Origin: Synechococcus sp. BIOS-E4-1
Lineage (GTDB): Bacteria; Cyanobacteriota; Cyanobacteriia; PCC-6307; Cyanobiaceae
Assembly: GCF_014279995.1 (NCBI RefSeq)
Contig: NZ_CP047935.1
Span: forward strand, 1,089,243 to 1,153,242
DNA length: 64,000 bases
Direction: 5' to 3'
The notes beneath the pieces are model-generated. The model saw only the letters and a program-made list of their open reading frames with translations, had not been told where the DNA came from and searched no databases. The translations under genes were made by a program, and so were the position numbers. Of this stretch, positions 43,460-52,536 are shown one piece after another (the stretch's first letter is position 1; each line of letters begins with the position of its first letter).

Positions 43460-43756
43460 ATGTCAGAAGAACAATTCAAAGCATTCCTTGAAGAGGTGAA
43501 AGCTAACTTGAGTCTTCGTGAAAAGCTGAAAGCTGCTCAATCAACGGATGAGGTTGTATCGGCCGCCAAGGAGTATGGTTATGACTTTTCGGCCGAGGAG
43601 TTCACTGCTTGTGCCAAAAGATTCGGTCAAATCAGTGAAGATGAACTTGACAACGCGGTCGGAGGGCAAGCAAGCATCGCCTGCGCAACAAACTGTGTCG
43701 CCTGCAATACTTATAATACCTTGTATACTTTGGATTTAATGTGTTGCGGTTTATGA
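43460..43756 (+). CDS. Nif11-leader RiPP precursor, Cys/Thr-rich core
   Basis: 98 residues from the ATG at 43460. Leader MSEEQFKAFLEEVKAN ... ISEDELDNAVGG. The 29-residue core begins QASIACATNCVACN and ends LMCCGL: five Cys, four Thr and one Ser, the richest ring-forming potential in the window. Modification by a LanM encoded elsewhere is expected but not seen here. The upstream in-frame leader remnant is unlikely to be part of the product. Confidence 0.85.
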   Translation: MSEEQFKAFLEEVKANLSLREKLKAAQSTDEVVSAAKEYGYDFSAEEFTACAKRFGQISEDELDNAVGGQASIACATNCVACNTYNTLYTLDLMCCGL

Positions 43757-44143
43757 TGTTTGTGGCGCCGTTGATGTTTTAGATTCATTGCCTTATTCAT
43801 TTTAAAGTCTGAAAATTCTGGCTTTAGGACATTCCTGTTTCTGTCATCACTTAGCTCTTCATCTGAAAAGTTTCCGCTGATCTGCCCGACTAAGCGCAGT
43901 GCAACTGAAAGAGATGCAATCCAATGGTTGTTGATATCTGCTGTTAATCAGCGGCTGCGGCCAGGATTTCTTCAGCAGCAGCCTGATTCAGGCGGGATGC
44001 TTGAAACCGCTAGGATCATTGTGGACCGAAGGTCAGCACTGGGATTGGATCGTGCTCATTGTTCCATGCAGTGCAGAAGGCCATGTCAAGCCAAGGTTTT
44101 GAGGGAAATTGAATAGAATCGTGTCAAGCATCAGCTGAATTCT
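43757..44143. other. intergenic region
   Basis: About 385 bp, AT-rich near the precursor. A plus-strand frame at 43928-44116 has no recognisable feature. No terminator identified. Confidence 0.35.
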
Positions 44144-44587
44144 TTGCGAACCGAGCAGTTCCAATGGATCGCCTTTGTGGCGCTGGTTTTTTCTGCTCTT
44201 TCGCTTGTTTTTGCCTGGTATGCATTTGACCGTGACCGATATGAATTTCGAGTTGTTTCCAGCTTCAACTTCAATCCAGAGCGTGGTTGGGGCAGTCAGG
44301 CATTTCTCAGGGTCACTGTTCGCAACAACAGCAAAAAGGTCATAACAGTCAACAAACTGGGAATCGTCACTGCGGGAAAGACCTGTGCTGAGCGATTCTT
44401 TGATGATCAGCGAAAGGCTCCATTGCAGATTGAAGGGGGAGAAGAGGTCTCGACTGTTGTGGAGAACAACGATGGTTCGAGCTCTCTGCCAGAAAATACA
44501 GACTTGTCGCGCTGCAAGGTGTACGTCACCGATGCCCTTGGAAGAATGCATGCAGCAACTTATATCAATGAATCCAATTACTTTTAG
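44144..44587 (+). CDS. hypothetical membrane-anchored protein
   Basis: 147 residues from a TTG. One N-terminal membrane helix (WIAFVALVFSALSLVFAWYA) and a periplasmic beta-rich domain (FLRVTVRNNSKKVITVNKLG). Such a layout suits an envelope protein with an Ig-like or FixG-like domain. No family recognised. Confidence 0.55.
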   Translation: MRTEQFQWIAFVALVFSALSLVFAWYAFDRDRYEFRVVSSFNFNPERGWGSQAFLRVTVRNNSKKVITVNKLGIVTAGKTCAERFFDDQRKAPLQIEGGEEVSTVVENNDGSSSLPENTDLSRCKVYVTDALGRMHAATYINESNYF

Positions 44588-44907
44588 ACAATCAATTCCT
44601 GATCAATGGGATGCACACAACCCGAACAGGATCGCTGTGTTGACTGCCGGCGGTCTGCATCGGCGAGCCCAGGGTTTCAAGCTCTACGCGTAATCACTCG
44701 GCAATGGCTCCCGGTCTCTGGGCTGAAGGACTATGCATAGCGCATCCCCTTGAGCAACAGCAGCTGGTGATGGCCGTATCGGCTGCGCGCCGGCGGGGGG
44801 TTTGTTGTCATGGTCGGGCGCATGCCCATCGCGCTGCAGGCTTTGCGACGATCAGCTGGTGCACTCAGCTGTATGGGCATCACGGGTGTGCTGATGCTGT
44901 TTGCGGA
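44588..44907. other. intergenic region
   Basis: About 320 bp. A plus-strand frame at 44704-44919 overlaps the end of the next gene and has an unconvincing composition. Nothing supported. Confidence 0.3.
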
Positions 44908-45414
44908 TCAGGAGGTTGATTGGAGCAGCTCCTGCAGAAACGGCCTCAGCTGAAAGACCTTGCCATCGAGGTAGGTGATGTTGTTGATTCTCCAGTTGCC
45001 CTTCCCATCGCGATTCAGCTCATACAGCAGCCGGCGGGGAGTTCCGCTGGGTCTGCCGGTGAGGCCGGCCTCCACATCCACTCTTGCCTCGATGCTGTTT
45101 CCCTTCTCTGCACTGCAGCCGCTGACCTTGGCTCCGAAGGTGGCAACCTGGGTGTTGCTGAACACATCGAAATCGAGGAAGCGACCATCGCGTGAGGGTG
45201 TGAGCTGTCTGGCCTCCATCAGCAACCTGAACAGTGATGGTGTGAAACGCTGGCGCTGGCTGGAGAGTGCTTTGACCCTGTCTTCGTTGCTGTCCATACG
45301 CTGCACCTGCCAGCGGTAGAGCCCATCAAGCTGTTCGATCACTCCCTGAGGGCAGGTGCCTGTGGTTGCCGGAACCGCCATGGCGATCAGGCTGGTGGCC
45401 AGCTGAGTCAGCAT
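44908..45414 (-). CDS. secreted hypothetical protein (DUF3828-like)
   Basis: About 168 residues from the ATG at 45414 (signal peptide MLTQLATSLIAMAVPATTG). The mature part GVIEQLDGLYRWQVQRMDSN ... RFTPSLFRLLMEARQLTP ... LLYELNRDGKGNWRINNITY has the helix-plus-sheet pattern of DUF3828-type periplasmic proteins. Function unknown. Confidence 0.6.
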   Translation of the reverse strand: MLTQLATSLIAMAVPATTGTCPQGVIEQLDGLYRWQVQRMDSNEDRVKALSSQRQRFTPSLFRLLMEARQLTPSRDGRFLDFDVFSNTQVATFGAKVSGCSAEKGNSIEARVDVEAGLTGRPSGTPRRLLYELNRDGKGNWRINNITYLDGKVFQLRPFLQELLQSTS

Positions 45415-45704
45415 CTTCGCAGCGCGGTTGGGATCAGTCTGGCTGAACAATCAACCATGACTGGGTTCTGAGCGGCTGATCGAGGCCGCTCTTCGATGCT
45501 GAAACAGCTGTGGATGTTGTTGAGTGGGCCAAAGTGTGAGTTCAACGAGGTTTTGCAGCTGGAGATCAATCACACAAAAGTGATTGCCGATTCGTTGCAT
45601 TTGTCTCCAATCACACCGCATTGCTGATTGAGAGACGGCATGATTTCTAGACGTGGATGGTCAAGCCGACCAGGACGCGGAATCCAAATAAACGGACAAA
45701 TTCA

Positions 45705-45872
45705 ATGAGTCGAAGAGGAATTCATCCCCTGCTGATGGGGCTGGACAGGCCCAAGCGCAAAGTGATCGAGAAGAAACAGGTTGAACTGAGCGGCTATGAG
45801 TCGGCTCAGCGCAAACGTTTCCTGCGCTCCGAAGCAGAAGCCGAAGAGTCAGAGCAGAGCAAAGCCGCCTGA
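45705..45872 (+). CDS. small basic hypothetical protein
   Basis: 55 residues from the ATG at 45705, preferred over 45657 because GAATTCA and AACGG precede the latter without a site. It begins MSRRGIHPLLMGLDRPKRKV and ends in an acidic Ser/Glu tail. Possibly RNA-binding from its charge; no family recognised. Confidence 0.45.
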   Translation: MSRRGIHPLLMGLDRPKRKVIEKKQVELSGYESAQRKRFLRSEAEAEESEQSKAA

Positions 45873-46336
45873 GGCTGGATTGTTCTAATTGATTGCATCA
45901 AGAGGAGGGCGGCAGTGGCCGCCTCCGTCCTCATGACGTGGGCGCCCCACCAAGAGCGCTTCCCACGCTCCATTGATGGCAATGGAACGGAAAACGGGCA
46001 ACTGTTTCAAGCTCCTTTTATGAAAGGTTGGCTGCTCCAGGCAGAGCCTGGTGTCTGCGCTTTTTGAGCTCAGTTTCTTGGCGCAATCAGCTCGTAGAGC
46101 TCATTTGAAAGTGGAGGCCGGCGAGTTCGATTGAGACTGGATCCAGATCAGGTGTGACGACTTGCCCGGCCGTCTGGCTGTTGCCTCCGGGCCCGTCGTC
46201 GTGCGATCACCCCTCACAGATCAACCGCGACGTGATCCTGAGCCTCCATCCGGATCTCTTTGGTGTTACTGCTGACCTGATTGCCGCTCTGGTGTCGTTT
46301 GCATTGGGCTGCGCGCCTTTTGATCAGGTTCGAGCA
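45873..46336. other. intergenic region, possible small gene
   Basis: A GC-rich hairpin (GGAGGGCGGC/GCCGCCTCC) follows the previous gene near 45903-45927. CCAGGC/GCCTGG near 46037-46051 precedes a TTTTT run and may be a terminator. A plus-strand frame 46154-46384 ends in FDEACRLLDC and overlaps the hydrolase stop by 48 bp; coding is uncertain. Confidence 0.35.
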
Positions 46337-47257
46337 TCATTGCAATGCACTTTTGATGAAGCCTGCCGCCTGCTCGATTGCTGACTGTCCGGGCGGATAG
46401 TCGCGAGCAAACATCTGGCCACAGTGAATCATTTGTGGAACAACGTTCAGATGCACATCATGACCCTGTGATCTCAAGGATTGATGCATCTCAATGGCGT
46501 CGCTCAACAGTATTTCCTGATCACCAACCTGAAATAATGTTTTCGGATAGTGGTTGTAATTTTGATTGATGCAAAGCACATCATCAGATTCGAATGATGA
46601 TTGATCAGGGAAATAGAATTCAACGATCGACTCCAGTCTGTTCAGGGAGACAAGGTCCAGGCAGGAATTGAAAGCCATTGATGGGCGATCAAAGCGAAAA
46701 TCATTCAGCCCCGACATCACCATGGCCAGTGCAGGGCATCCCAGAGACTTCTTTGCGCAACGATGCACCAGCTGAGTGACCAGTGCGGCGCCCGCTGAAA
46801 TGCCTGCCAGACCAATGCGGGATGCTGGTAGCCCTTGCTCAAGCAGCCAGCGGTAAGAGGCTTCAGCATCGTCAAGAGGAGCGGGAAAAGTGACTGCAGG
46901 GAAAAGCCGGTAATCAACCGCTAAAAATGTCTTTCCAGACAGTTCAACGAGAGATGCAATCAGCTGCATGTGATCTTTCGAGCTTCCCATGGTGTATCCA
47001 CCACCATGAAAAAACAAAATCACATGTGAGCTGCGACCCTCCAGGGGATCAACCCATATGTATGGCCGATCGATCGCATCAGTGCAGCAAACTCTATGGA
47101 CGATATCGGTTTGAAATTCTCCATACAATTGCGCAAATAATTGCGCCATAGCCACTAAATCAGCACTGCTCAGGCTGACACGTTTGGAAAAATACTCCTT
47201 CAGTTCAGCGGAATCCACAAAACACGATTTCGGCGTTCTTGATGATCTATAGCTCAT
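46337..47257 (-). CDS. alpha/beta hydrolase, hormone-sensitive-lipase type
   Basis: About 306 residues from the ATG at 47257 (GGAGGTGGCGGC before it). Esterase/lipase marks: oxyanion motif FFHGGGYTMGS, nucleophile Ser in GISAG, an Asp near EILLSDA and His in MIHCGQMF. The frame extends further upstream, but that part overlaps a remnant of a peptidase gene and is not typical of the family. Substrate unknown. Confidence 0.75.
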   Translation of the reverse strand: MSYRSSRTPKSCFVDSAELKEYFSKRVSLSSADLVAMAQLFAQLYGEFQTDIVHRVCCTDAIDRPYIWVDPLEGRSSHVILFFHGGGYTMGSSKDHMQLIASLVELSGKTFLAVDYRLFPAVTFPAPLDDAEASYRWLLEQGLPASRIGLAGISAGAALVTQLVHRCAKKSLGCPALAMVMSGLNDFRFDRPSMAFNSCLDLVSLNRLESIVEFYFPDQSSFESDDVLCINQNYNHYPKTLFQVGDQEILLSDAIEMHQSLRSQGHDVHLNVVPQMIHCGQMFARDYPPGQSAIEQAAGFIKSALQ

Positions 47258-47442
47258 GCCGCCACCTCCACTCCATCCATCACTGAGGCCGGGAAGGCTG
47301 GAACCAGTCTGCCGATCGTGTCGCCCCTCCAGTGGTCGTGCGGAGTTCGCATGAAGGAGCTGTCCGACACCATCAGGGCTTTGTGGTCCAGAGCGGGCAG
47401 ACGCAGGGGCCATCGTCGGTTCACAATTGATCGGCCACGCAA
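47254..47442 (-). pseudogene. C-terminal remnant of an M28 peptidase paralog
   Basis: In a second frame the minus strand reads DHKALMVSDSSFMRTPHDHW then RGDTIGRLVPAFPASVMDGV, closely matching the end of the peptidase at 48141 (NALMVTDTSFMRNPHYHR; MSDTIDTLDLPFLASVIDGL). About 130 bp of DNA is visibly similar. The rest of the gene is absent. Its end (GGAGTGGAGGTGGCGGCATGA) supplies the ribosome binding site and start of the hydrolase. Confidence 0.7.
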
Positions 47443-47541
47443 TGGAGCGAAACCGTTCTTGATGCCGCTGGATAAGAGAAGTTAAGGGGTCGTGATCGAG
47501 GTGGTGGATCCCTAGATTTTTGATCACAGGTTGATTGACAC

Positions 47542-48099
47542 ATGATTCGCAGAATCGCAGCGTTATCACTCTTCGCCGCTTTGAGCGGAGGCTTCATTCC
47601 TGTCTCAGCGGAGCCGGTCAAACAGCTGCTCAAAAGCCTTCCTCCCAGCCTGGGATCCAATGCCGAGATGATGTTCAGTGCCAACCCGCTGGGGCAATTG
47701 GCGCTGAATAGCCGTCATCAAAACACCACCCTTGAAGCACTGCTGGCCAGGATTCGCGCCGATCTCACCAAAGCCGGTTACTGCGAAGAACCGATTCGCA
47801 CCAATGTCACCCGTGGAACGTTTTCAGCCACCTGGGCACCTCCAAAAGGAACCGTTGTTGATGGCACTCAGCCGGGCAACTATGCAGTGCTGTCGACTCA
47901 GGCCGTGATGTTGAACCCTTCAGTGATCAATCTGAATGTGAGCTTCAGTGATGTGCGAGCAGGAAATCAGGCTGTGATCACTGAGTGTTATGGAGGGTCC
48001 TCGGGCAGCTCGAACGATTCCGATCAGAACAGCAATCCATCTGAAACCGAAACAAAGTCCAAGCCGTCGGCACCGTCCATCAAGATCAAGCTGTTCTGA
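47542..48099 (+). CDS. secreted hypothetical protein
   Basis: 185 residues. Signal peptide MIRRIAALSLFAALSGGFIP with cleavage near VSAEP. A globular region (about 25-155) and a Ser/Asn-rich low-complexity linker (about 153-175) lead to a basic hydrophobic end (IKIKLF). No family recognised. Convergent with the M28 peptidase. Confidence 0.6.
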   Translation: MIRRIAALSLFAALSGGFIPVSAEPVKQLLKSLPPSLGSNAEMMFSANPLGQLALNSRHQNTTLEALLARIRADLTKAGYCEEPIRTNVTRGTFSATWAPPKGTVVDGTQPGNYAVLSTQAVMLNPSVINLNVSFSDVRAGNQAVITECYGGSSGSSNDSDQNSNPSETETKSKPSAPSIKIKLF

Positions 48100-48140
48100 G
48101 CTGAAGACCGGATGCCGGGACGTTGGCTTAGATCCATCGT

Positions 48141-49097
48141 TTAAAGCCTGGCCAGCGCCGCATCCAGTCCATCAATCACTGAGGCCAGGAAGGGCAGATC
48201 GAGCGTGTCGATCGTGTCGCTCATCCGGTGGTAGTGCGGGTTCCGCATGAACGAGGTGTCCGTCACCATCAGGGCGTTGTACCCCCGATCCCAGAACGGG
48301 CTGTGATCGCTGCGGCGGACTGCGGGCACATCGATCCCAGCGCGCGGCACCGGCAGCGCTTTGCTTCTCACGTGTTGCCCCATGGCATGGGTGAGCCGAG
48401 AGAGCATCAGGCCAGCACGGGCATTCGCCACCAGGGCAATGAAGTCGCCGCGGTTGCCATAGAGCCTGCCCATGGCGGGGTGGGGGTAGCTCTGCGTGTT
48501 GCTGGTGTAGGCGAGCATTTCCAGACTCACCATCAGCTTGAGTCGTTGCCGATCTGCCTTGAGCCGGTCGGCCAGTGCTGAACTGCCGAGCAGACCCCAT
48601 TCCTCCTGATCGAAGGCCACCAGCCACACGGGTCGCCGCGGGGGTGCCGTGCTCCAGCGTCTGCCCAGCTCCAGCAGAGCAGCCATTGCACTGGCGTTGT
48701 CATCAGCTCCGACCGACTGGATAGGCCCGTCGTAATGGGCGCCCACCAGCAGCGGCCGGCGCCCGGGGTTGCGGCCGGGAAGTTTCAGGATCAGATTCAC
48801 CCCCTGATGGCTGCTGCGCCTGAACGGCTGTTCCTCCACCTTCCCCAGAGCGGCCAGCTGCTCGCGCACATAACTGCGCACGGCCATCAGACCCACCGGA
48901 TCCCAGCTGGCATGGCGGGGAATGGCGATGGCTTCCAGATCCTTGCGGCAGGCGAGTGACAGCAGTGCCATTGCTTCAGTCTGATTCGCCGGGTTGGCAG
49001 ACATCCAGGCAGGAAAAGCCTCCTGTCTCAGGGGAGGCTCTTGATCAACGGCGGGGATCCGTGCCGTTGGTTGTCGCGTCACCCGACGCCAGTTCAA
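48141..49097 (-). CDS. M28-family zinc metallopeptidase
   Basis: 318 residues. Metal and active-site motifs of M28 aminopeptidases are present: LVGAHYDGP (His), GADDNASAMAALLEL (Asp), AFDQEEWGLLGS (catalytic Glu and metal Glu) and the late His in HYHRMSDT. No clear signal peptide. A duplicated piece of its C terminus survives at 47254-47442. Confidence 0.8.
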   Translation of the reverse strand: MNWRRVTRQPTARIPAVDQEPPLRQEAFPAWMSANPANQTEAMALLSLACRKDLEAIAIPRHASWDPVGLMAVRSYVREQLAALGKVEEQPFRRSSHQGVNLILKLPGRNPGRRPLLVGAHYDGPIQSVGADDNASAMAALLELGRRWSTAPPRRPVWLVAFDQEEWGLLGSSALADRLKADRQRLKLMVSLEMLAYTSNTQSYPHPAMGRLYGNRGDFIALVANARAGLMLSRLTHAMGQHVRSKALPVPRAGIDVPAVRRSDHSPFWDRGYNALMVTDTSFMRNPHYHRMSDTIDTLDLPFLASVIDGLDAALARL

Positions 49098-49302
49098 TCT
49101 CGAGCAACGCTGTCAGCACTTCCAGGGGGACAACCGCCTGCTCCTGGTGCGGGGATCTGTACCGCAGTCTTCCAGGCGTCCGGCTTGTGAATCACTCAGA
49201 TACCTGGCAACCAAGCAAATACGACCTGCGCACCATCAGGTCATTACCTGATGTGAGGGCAGAACCTTTTATTTTTCCGGGAGTTAATGACGCAGGGAAC
49301 TG

Positions 49303-49407
49303 ATGTCCGATCCGACTCAGCCATCGGTCTGGCCGGCCATGCTGCCCACTGTCCTGTTCTTCGGGGGACTGGGATCCGCAGCTCTGCTGACCCAGCTGAT
49401 TGGCTAG
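49303..49407 (+). CDS. single-helix mini-membrane protein
   Basis: 34 residues with an AGGGA Shine-Dalgarno six bases before the ATG. One membrane helix (MLPTVLFFGGLGSAALLTQL) preceded by a short hydrophilic N terminus. This size and layout resemble small subunits of photosynthetic complexes, but I cannot assign one. Confidence 0.5.
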   Translation: MSDPTQPSVWPAMLPTVLFFGGLGSAALLTQLIG

Positions 49408-49493
49408 CAGCCCGGCCGCTGCAGAGAATCCTCTGGAGTGAGGTTCTGTGAACTCTGGCCCGCGTTGATGTGGATCACGGCGAAACTCCCCCC

Positions 49494-49766
49494 ATGTCGA
49501 ACTGGGACCACACCACCCAAGAACATCCGCTGCACGCCGGCAGGGATGGCTGGTTGGTGAATGGTGATGAGCAGCTGTTGGTGAGGTTCAGCAATGGCCA
49601 ATCAACCGCCCATGGCCGCTGGGTGGTCCTCAGCACCTATCGCTGGGTGAGACCCCATCCTCCCGAGCCTCAGAGCCAGAGACGGATGCTCGAACACAAC
49701 GCCATCGAGGCCTGGCAGAACATGCAGAAGGTCGGCTGGCGGCGCTGTCGTCCACCGGTGCGCTGA
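49494..49766 (+). CDS. DUF1651 family protein
   Basis: About 90 residues from the ATG at 49494. The core GWLVNGDEQLLVRFSNGQ ... GRWVVLSTYRWVRPHPPEPQ ... HNAIEAWQNMQKVGWRRCRP matches DUF1651, a family I know from marine picocyanobacteria. Function unknown. Confidence 0.75.
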   Translation: MSNWDHTTQEHPLHAGRDGWLVNGDEQLLVRFSNGQSTAHGRWVVLSTYRWVRPHPPEPQSQRRMLEHNAIEAWQNMQKVGWRRCRPPVR

Positions 49767-50052
49767 TCCTTTTGGACCCGGGTGATGGCCAGCACTGGCG
49801 ACAACACCATTGCTGATCCTGATACACGCTCCGGGAGCTGGCCAACTCCTCGCAAGGTCTGTGGAGAGGAATGAACGTGAATGAATCCTGTTCAGGCAGC
49901 GCTCGATACACACACTCCATGCGGACGGGGCTTTCACGCTGAGGCCATAAGTTTTGCCGTCCAGTACTGAAAAATGCGCTTACGGCTTTTTCCGCTGGAT
50001 CAAAAGTGGTTGTCTTTGGCCTCTGTCGATCAAAAGGGCTTGAAGTGAGCCA

Positions 50053-50322
50053 ATGGATTTCTCTTTGTCTTTGCTGGCAAAAGCTGGTGAGGCAAAATTC
50101 ACGATCAATCACGTCAACCCTGCGTTTCAATCGGGGTATCTCTTTGTTGATGGAGACTGGATCAAGCAAGCCTTTTCGATTCTCACGAGGGCCGATCTCT
50201 TCAGTGCAGATGCTGATGAACTGATCAGCCTGCCGGCCGGCACCCGGATATCAACCCCTGAAGGACGAGCATTGAATGCGGCATCTGAACCATTGGCTAT
50301 GAATCTGCGCGGCGATGAATGA
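50053..50322 (+). CDS. small hypothetical protein
   Basis: 89 residues, soluble, starting MDFSLSLLAKAGEAKFTINH. A 285-bp spacer precedes it with no recognised signal. No family recognised. Confidence 0.5.
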   Translation: MDFSLSLLAKAGEAKFTINHVNPAFQSGYLFVDGDWIKQAFSILTRADLFSADADELISLPAGTRISTPEGRALNAASEPLAMNLRGDE

Positions 50323-50424
50323 GGACATGCGGAAGCCAGGTAGTACGGATTGATGGGGTTTGCTGATCTGCGGATTGCCATGCAAAAGCGAGCCGGTTAG
50401 ATCCCGTTCAACAGGGCTTTGCCC

Positions 50425-50610
50425 ATGGACCGCGCTCAGAATCTCGCCGGACTCGCCGCGATCGCAGTCGCCCGCCAGTCCATGGGCGAAGCCAGATGGC
50501 AGACCATGGACAAGCTGCGCCGGGCCGCCTACATCCACCGGATCGTCGACTGCATGCTCACCGCTCAGGTTTCAGATCTGCCCGATACGCATCGGATCAA
50601 TCCGGTTTGA
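50425..50610 (+). CDS. small helical hypothetical protein
   Basis: 61 residues from the ATG at 50425, two helices (RAQNLAGLAAIAVARQSMGE; KLRRAAYIHRIVDCMLTAQV). No family recognised. Confidence 0.45.
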   Translation: MDRAQNLAGLAAIAVARQSMGEARWQTMDKLRRAAYIHRIVDCMLTAQVSDLPDTHRINPV

Positions 50611-50639
50611 TGCGGCCAACAGTGCTCAGGCTTCAGGGA

Positions 50640-50885
50640 TCATCCAATCGGTGGGAGCAGCCGCCATGACCACTGGATCAACCAGGCAATGGCCAGCGAG
50701 TGCAGCACGTAAGTGAACTGGTCACTGAGCCTGGGGAACGCTGTTCCGGCTTGCCCCTCACGGGTGTCTTCAGCAGGTCTCTGGCGCAAGGAGAGGTGTG
50801 CGCCCCAGTTCAGCACCAACCAGGCAGAGAGCCATTCGAAGAGCAGGGATTGATCGAGCCCGAACATCTGCACTGCGTCCTCCAT
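50640..50885 (-). CDS. small membrane protein
   Basis: About 81 residues from the ATG at 50885. Two hydrophobic segments (LFEWLSAWLVLNWGAHLSLR; VLHSLAIAWLIQWSWRLLPP). No family recognised. Confidence 0.45.
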   Translation of the reverse strand: MEDAVQMFGLDQSLLFEWLSAWLVLNWGAHLSLRQRPAEDTREGQAGTAFPRLSDQFTYVLHSLAIAWLIQWSWRLLPPIG

Positions 50886-50966
50886 GATGGAGGGGAACTC
50901 TCGCAAAGCTGACACAACTGGAATTCACCGGCCTGGGCTGAGCTCGTGCCACGAGCCAGGTTGTGA

Positions 50967-51731
50967 ATGCTTGAGTGTGATTGGACCAATGATTGGTTTG
51001 AAGAGATTGCTGGCTTCCAATTGGCAATCAAGGAATTCCGCGCCATAGCCCTTGACGCAGCTGTGGGTTTTTTACAAACGGCCAAAGATCCCGACCACAC
51101 CACAAATCATCTTTTTCGGATGTTGAAGCACATCGACTCCAGTGAATTGAGTCAGCGTGGATTTATGGATTTAGCCCGCGAATCAGATCATCAACTGATC
51201 CTGAAAGATCGCTATGACCCGAAGTGGCCATCACCAGCTGAGCGACGCAGTGCGCCGCCGGCAAGTCTCGCGGCATGTCTGCAACGGCGACTGGATGCAG
51301 AACATCTGGAGGAACTGCCCCCATCCGTTTCTGAAACCAATGAAGACTGGGAATATCTCGCCAATCGCCTGCGACGAACCCATGATTTTCATCATCTGGT
51401 TTTCGGTTTGCCTGACACCGTCGCAGGTGAGGCGGTGGCTTCGGCCTATTACGCCCGTCGTTACAGGTCGCCTGGGGCTCTCGCTGTGATGACAACCTGG
51501 ATTGCGCACGGCTTGATTCAGCCTGCTGAAAATCAACTGATCTGGCGATGTGTGGAGTTTGGAATTCAACTGGCTCATGAGTTGCAGATTTCCCTGTTGT
51601 CTGTTCGCTGGGAAGAGAAATGGGATCAATCCCTGATTGCCTGGCGTGAACAACTGGGGGTTTCCAGGCTTCTGGAACGATCCCCTCTTGCTGAACATCA
51701 ATCTCAGTGGATGCCGGCTCAGTCGGCATAG
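50967..51731 (+). CDS. Coq4-like protein
   Basis: 254 residues. The central HDFHHLVFGLPDTVAGEAVA with the downstream ARRYRSPGALAVMTTWIAHG matches the Coq4 family, in which HDxxH-type residues bind zinc and organise quinone biosynthesis. Cyanobacteria make plastoquinone rather than ubiquinone, so the actual role is unclear. Soluble with possible membrane-peripheral helices. Confidence 0.65.
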   Translation: MLECDWTNDWFEEIAGFQLAIKEFRAIALDAAVGFLQTAKDPDHTTNHLFRMLKHIDSSELSQRGFMDLARESDHQLILKDRYDPKWPSPAERRSAPPASLAACLQRRLDAEHLEELPPSVSETNEDWEYLANRLRRTHDFHHLVFGLPDTVAGEAVASAYYARRYRSPGALAVMTTWIAHGLIQPAENQLIWRCVEFGIQLAHELQISLLSVRWEEKWDQSLIAWREQLGVSRLLERSPLAEHQSQWMPAQSA

Positions 51732-52148
51732 GCAACCTGCTTCGGTCATCGCCTGCGCAGGCTTGGCTGCATCCGGCCTAGCCCGGCGCTGAGTCGTTCA
51801 GCACCGGTCCCACCTAGGCGACCAATCGACCATCAGATTGGACTCACAACCTGGCAACAGCTGCCCGAAAAGCCTTGCATCAGCTGAATCACCAGCGCAG
51901 GTGAAATGCATCCCATTCACTGAATCATTTGCGGATGCCATAACGTCCTGGCGCTGTCCCACCAGCGCCCGAACGACCAATCAGCCACCTCTGACTCATT
52001 GGACTTCAAAGCTGCCACCTCAGCTGGGCCAGTTGATGTGTCGCCGACATCATTCAACGAACGAATAATGGCCGCCAACACCGTTCAATCCCGCTCAGCA
52101 GCGGGTCGGAAGTGGCGAATATGCTCCCGATCAATCCTGCGCCATAGG
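51732..52148. other. intergenic region upstream of hli leader
   Basis: About 415 bp with no convincing gene. At 52081-52117 the sequence CCGTTCAATCCCGC ... GCGGGTCGGAAGTGGC forms a stem and loosely resembles the 5' half of glutamine-riboswitch (glnA) motifs; the 3' half is not recognisable. Confidence 0.3.
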
Positions 52149-52238
52149 TCCTGAAACCGAACCTGCATGGGCGGCTGTCCCTGCTTCCGAGCCAGCTCCG
52201 GTGGGCATAGACCTGTCTGGTCCCACACGGAGACACCC
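52149..52238 (+). promoter_or_regulatory. conserved 90-nt leader of hli gene
   Basis: From TCCTGAAACCG to the ATG, exactly 90 nt. It is collinear without gaps with the leader of the metallothionein gene (60446-60535), about 61 of 90 positions identical. Blocks kept: CGGCTGTCCC, GGCATAGA, GGTCC and CGGAGACA. A variable hairpin (CCGAGC/GCTCCGG) lies between them. Confidence 0.65.
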
Positions 52239-52424
52239 ATGACAACTGCAACCCTTCTGGCTGATGAGCGCTACTGGCAGGACCTTGCCGCAGCTCAGAT
52301 GCGCCGTGAGCGACTGGCGAAAGCTGAACGCCTGAACGGACGTCTGGCGATGCTGGGCTTCATTGCGCTGATCGGCACCGAAGCCTTGCTTCACCAGGGA
52401 CTGCTGATGGCGCTGGGTCTCTGA
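52239..52424 (+). CDS. hli: high-light-inducible protein (Hli/CAB-like)
   Basis: 61 residues from the ATG at 52239. The single membrane helix carries the chlorophyll-binding motif ERLNGRLAMLGFIALIGTEA. Hli proteins bind chlorophyll and carotenoid and protect photosystem assembly under light stress. GGAGA precedes the ATG within a 90-nt leader shared with the metallothionein gene. Confidence 0.9.
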   Translation: MTTATLLADERYWQDLAAAQMRRERLAKAERLNGRLAMLGFIALIGTEALLHQGLLMALGL

Positions 52425-52536
52425 TCCGTTGCCATCAGACCATTGCTGACGCTCACTTCCGATCATCAGGTTCAACCCCATACGGGGATCTGTTCTGCCC
52501 TTGATCACTGGTCTGGCTTGCCGGTTTTCTCAGGCC

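Noticed and set aside
43292-43756. A single 154-residue precursor with two leader segments
   Set aside because: The conserved promoter box and the TACCC leader lie inside this frame just before the ATG at 43460, so the first part is a remnant.
47258-47569. A 104-residue N-terminal extension of the alpha/beta hydrolase
   Set aside because: It overlaps the peptidase remnant in another frame and has no hydrolase similarity; a strong ribosome binding site precedes the ATG at 47257.
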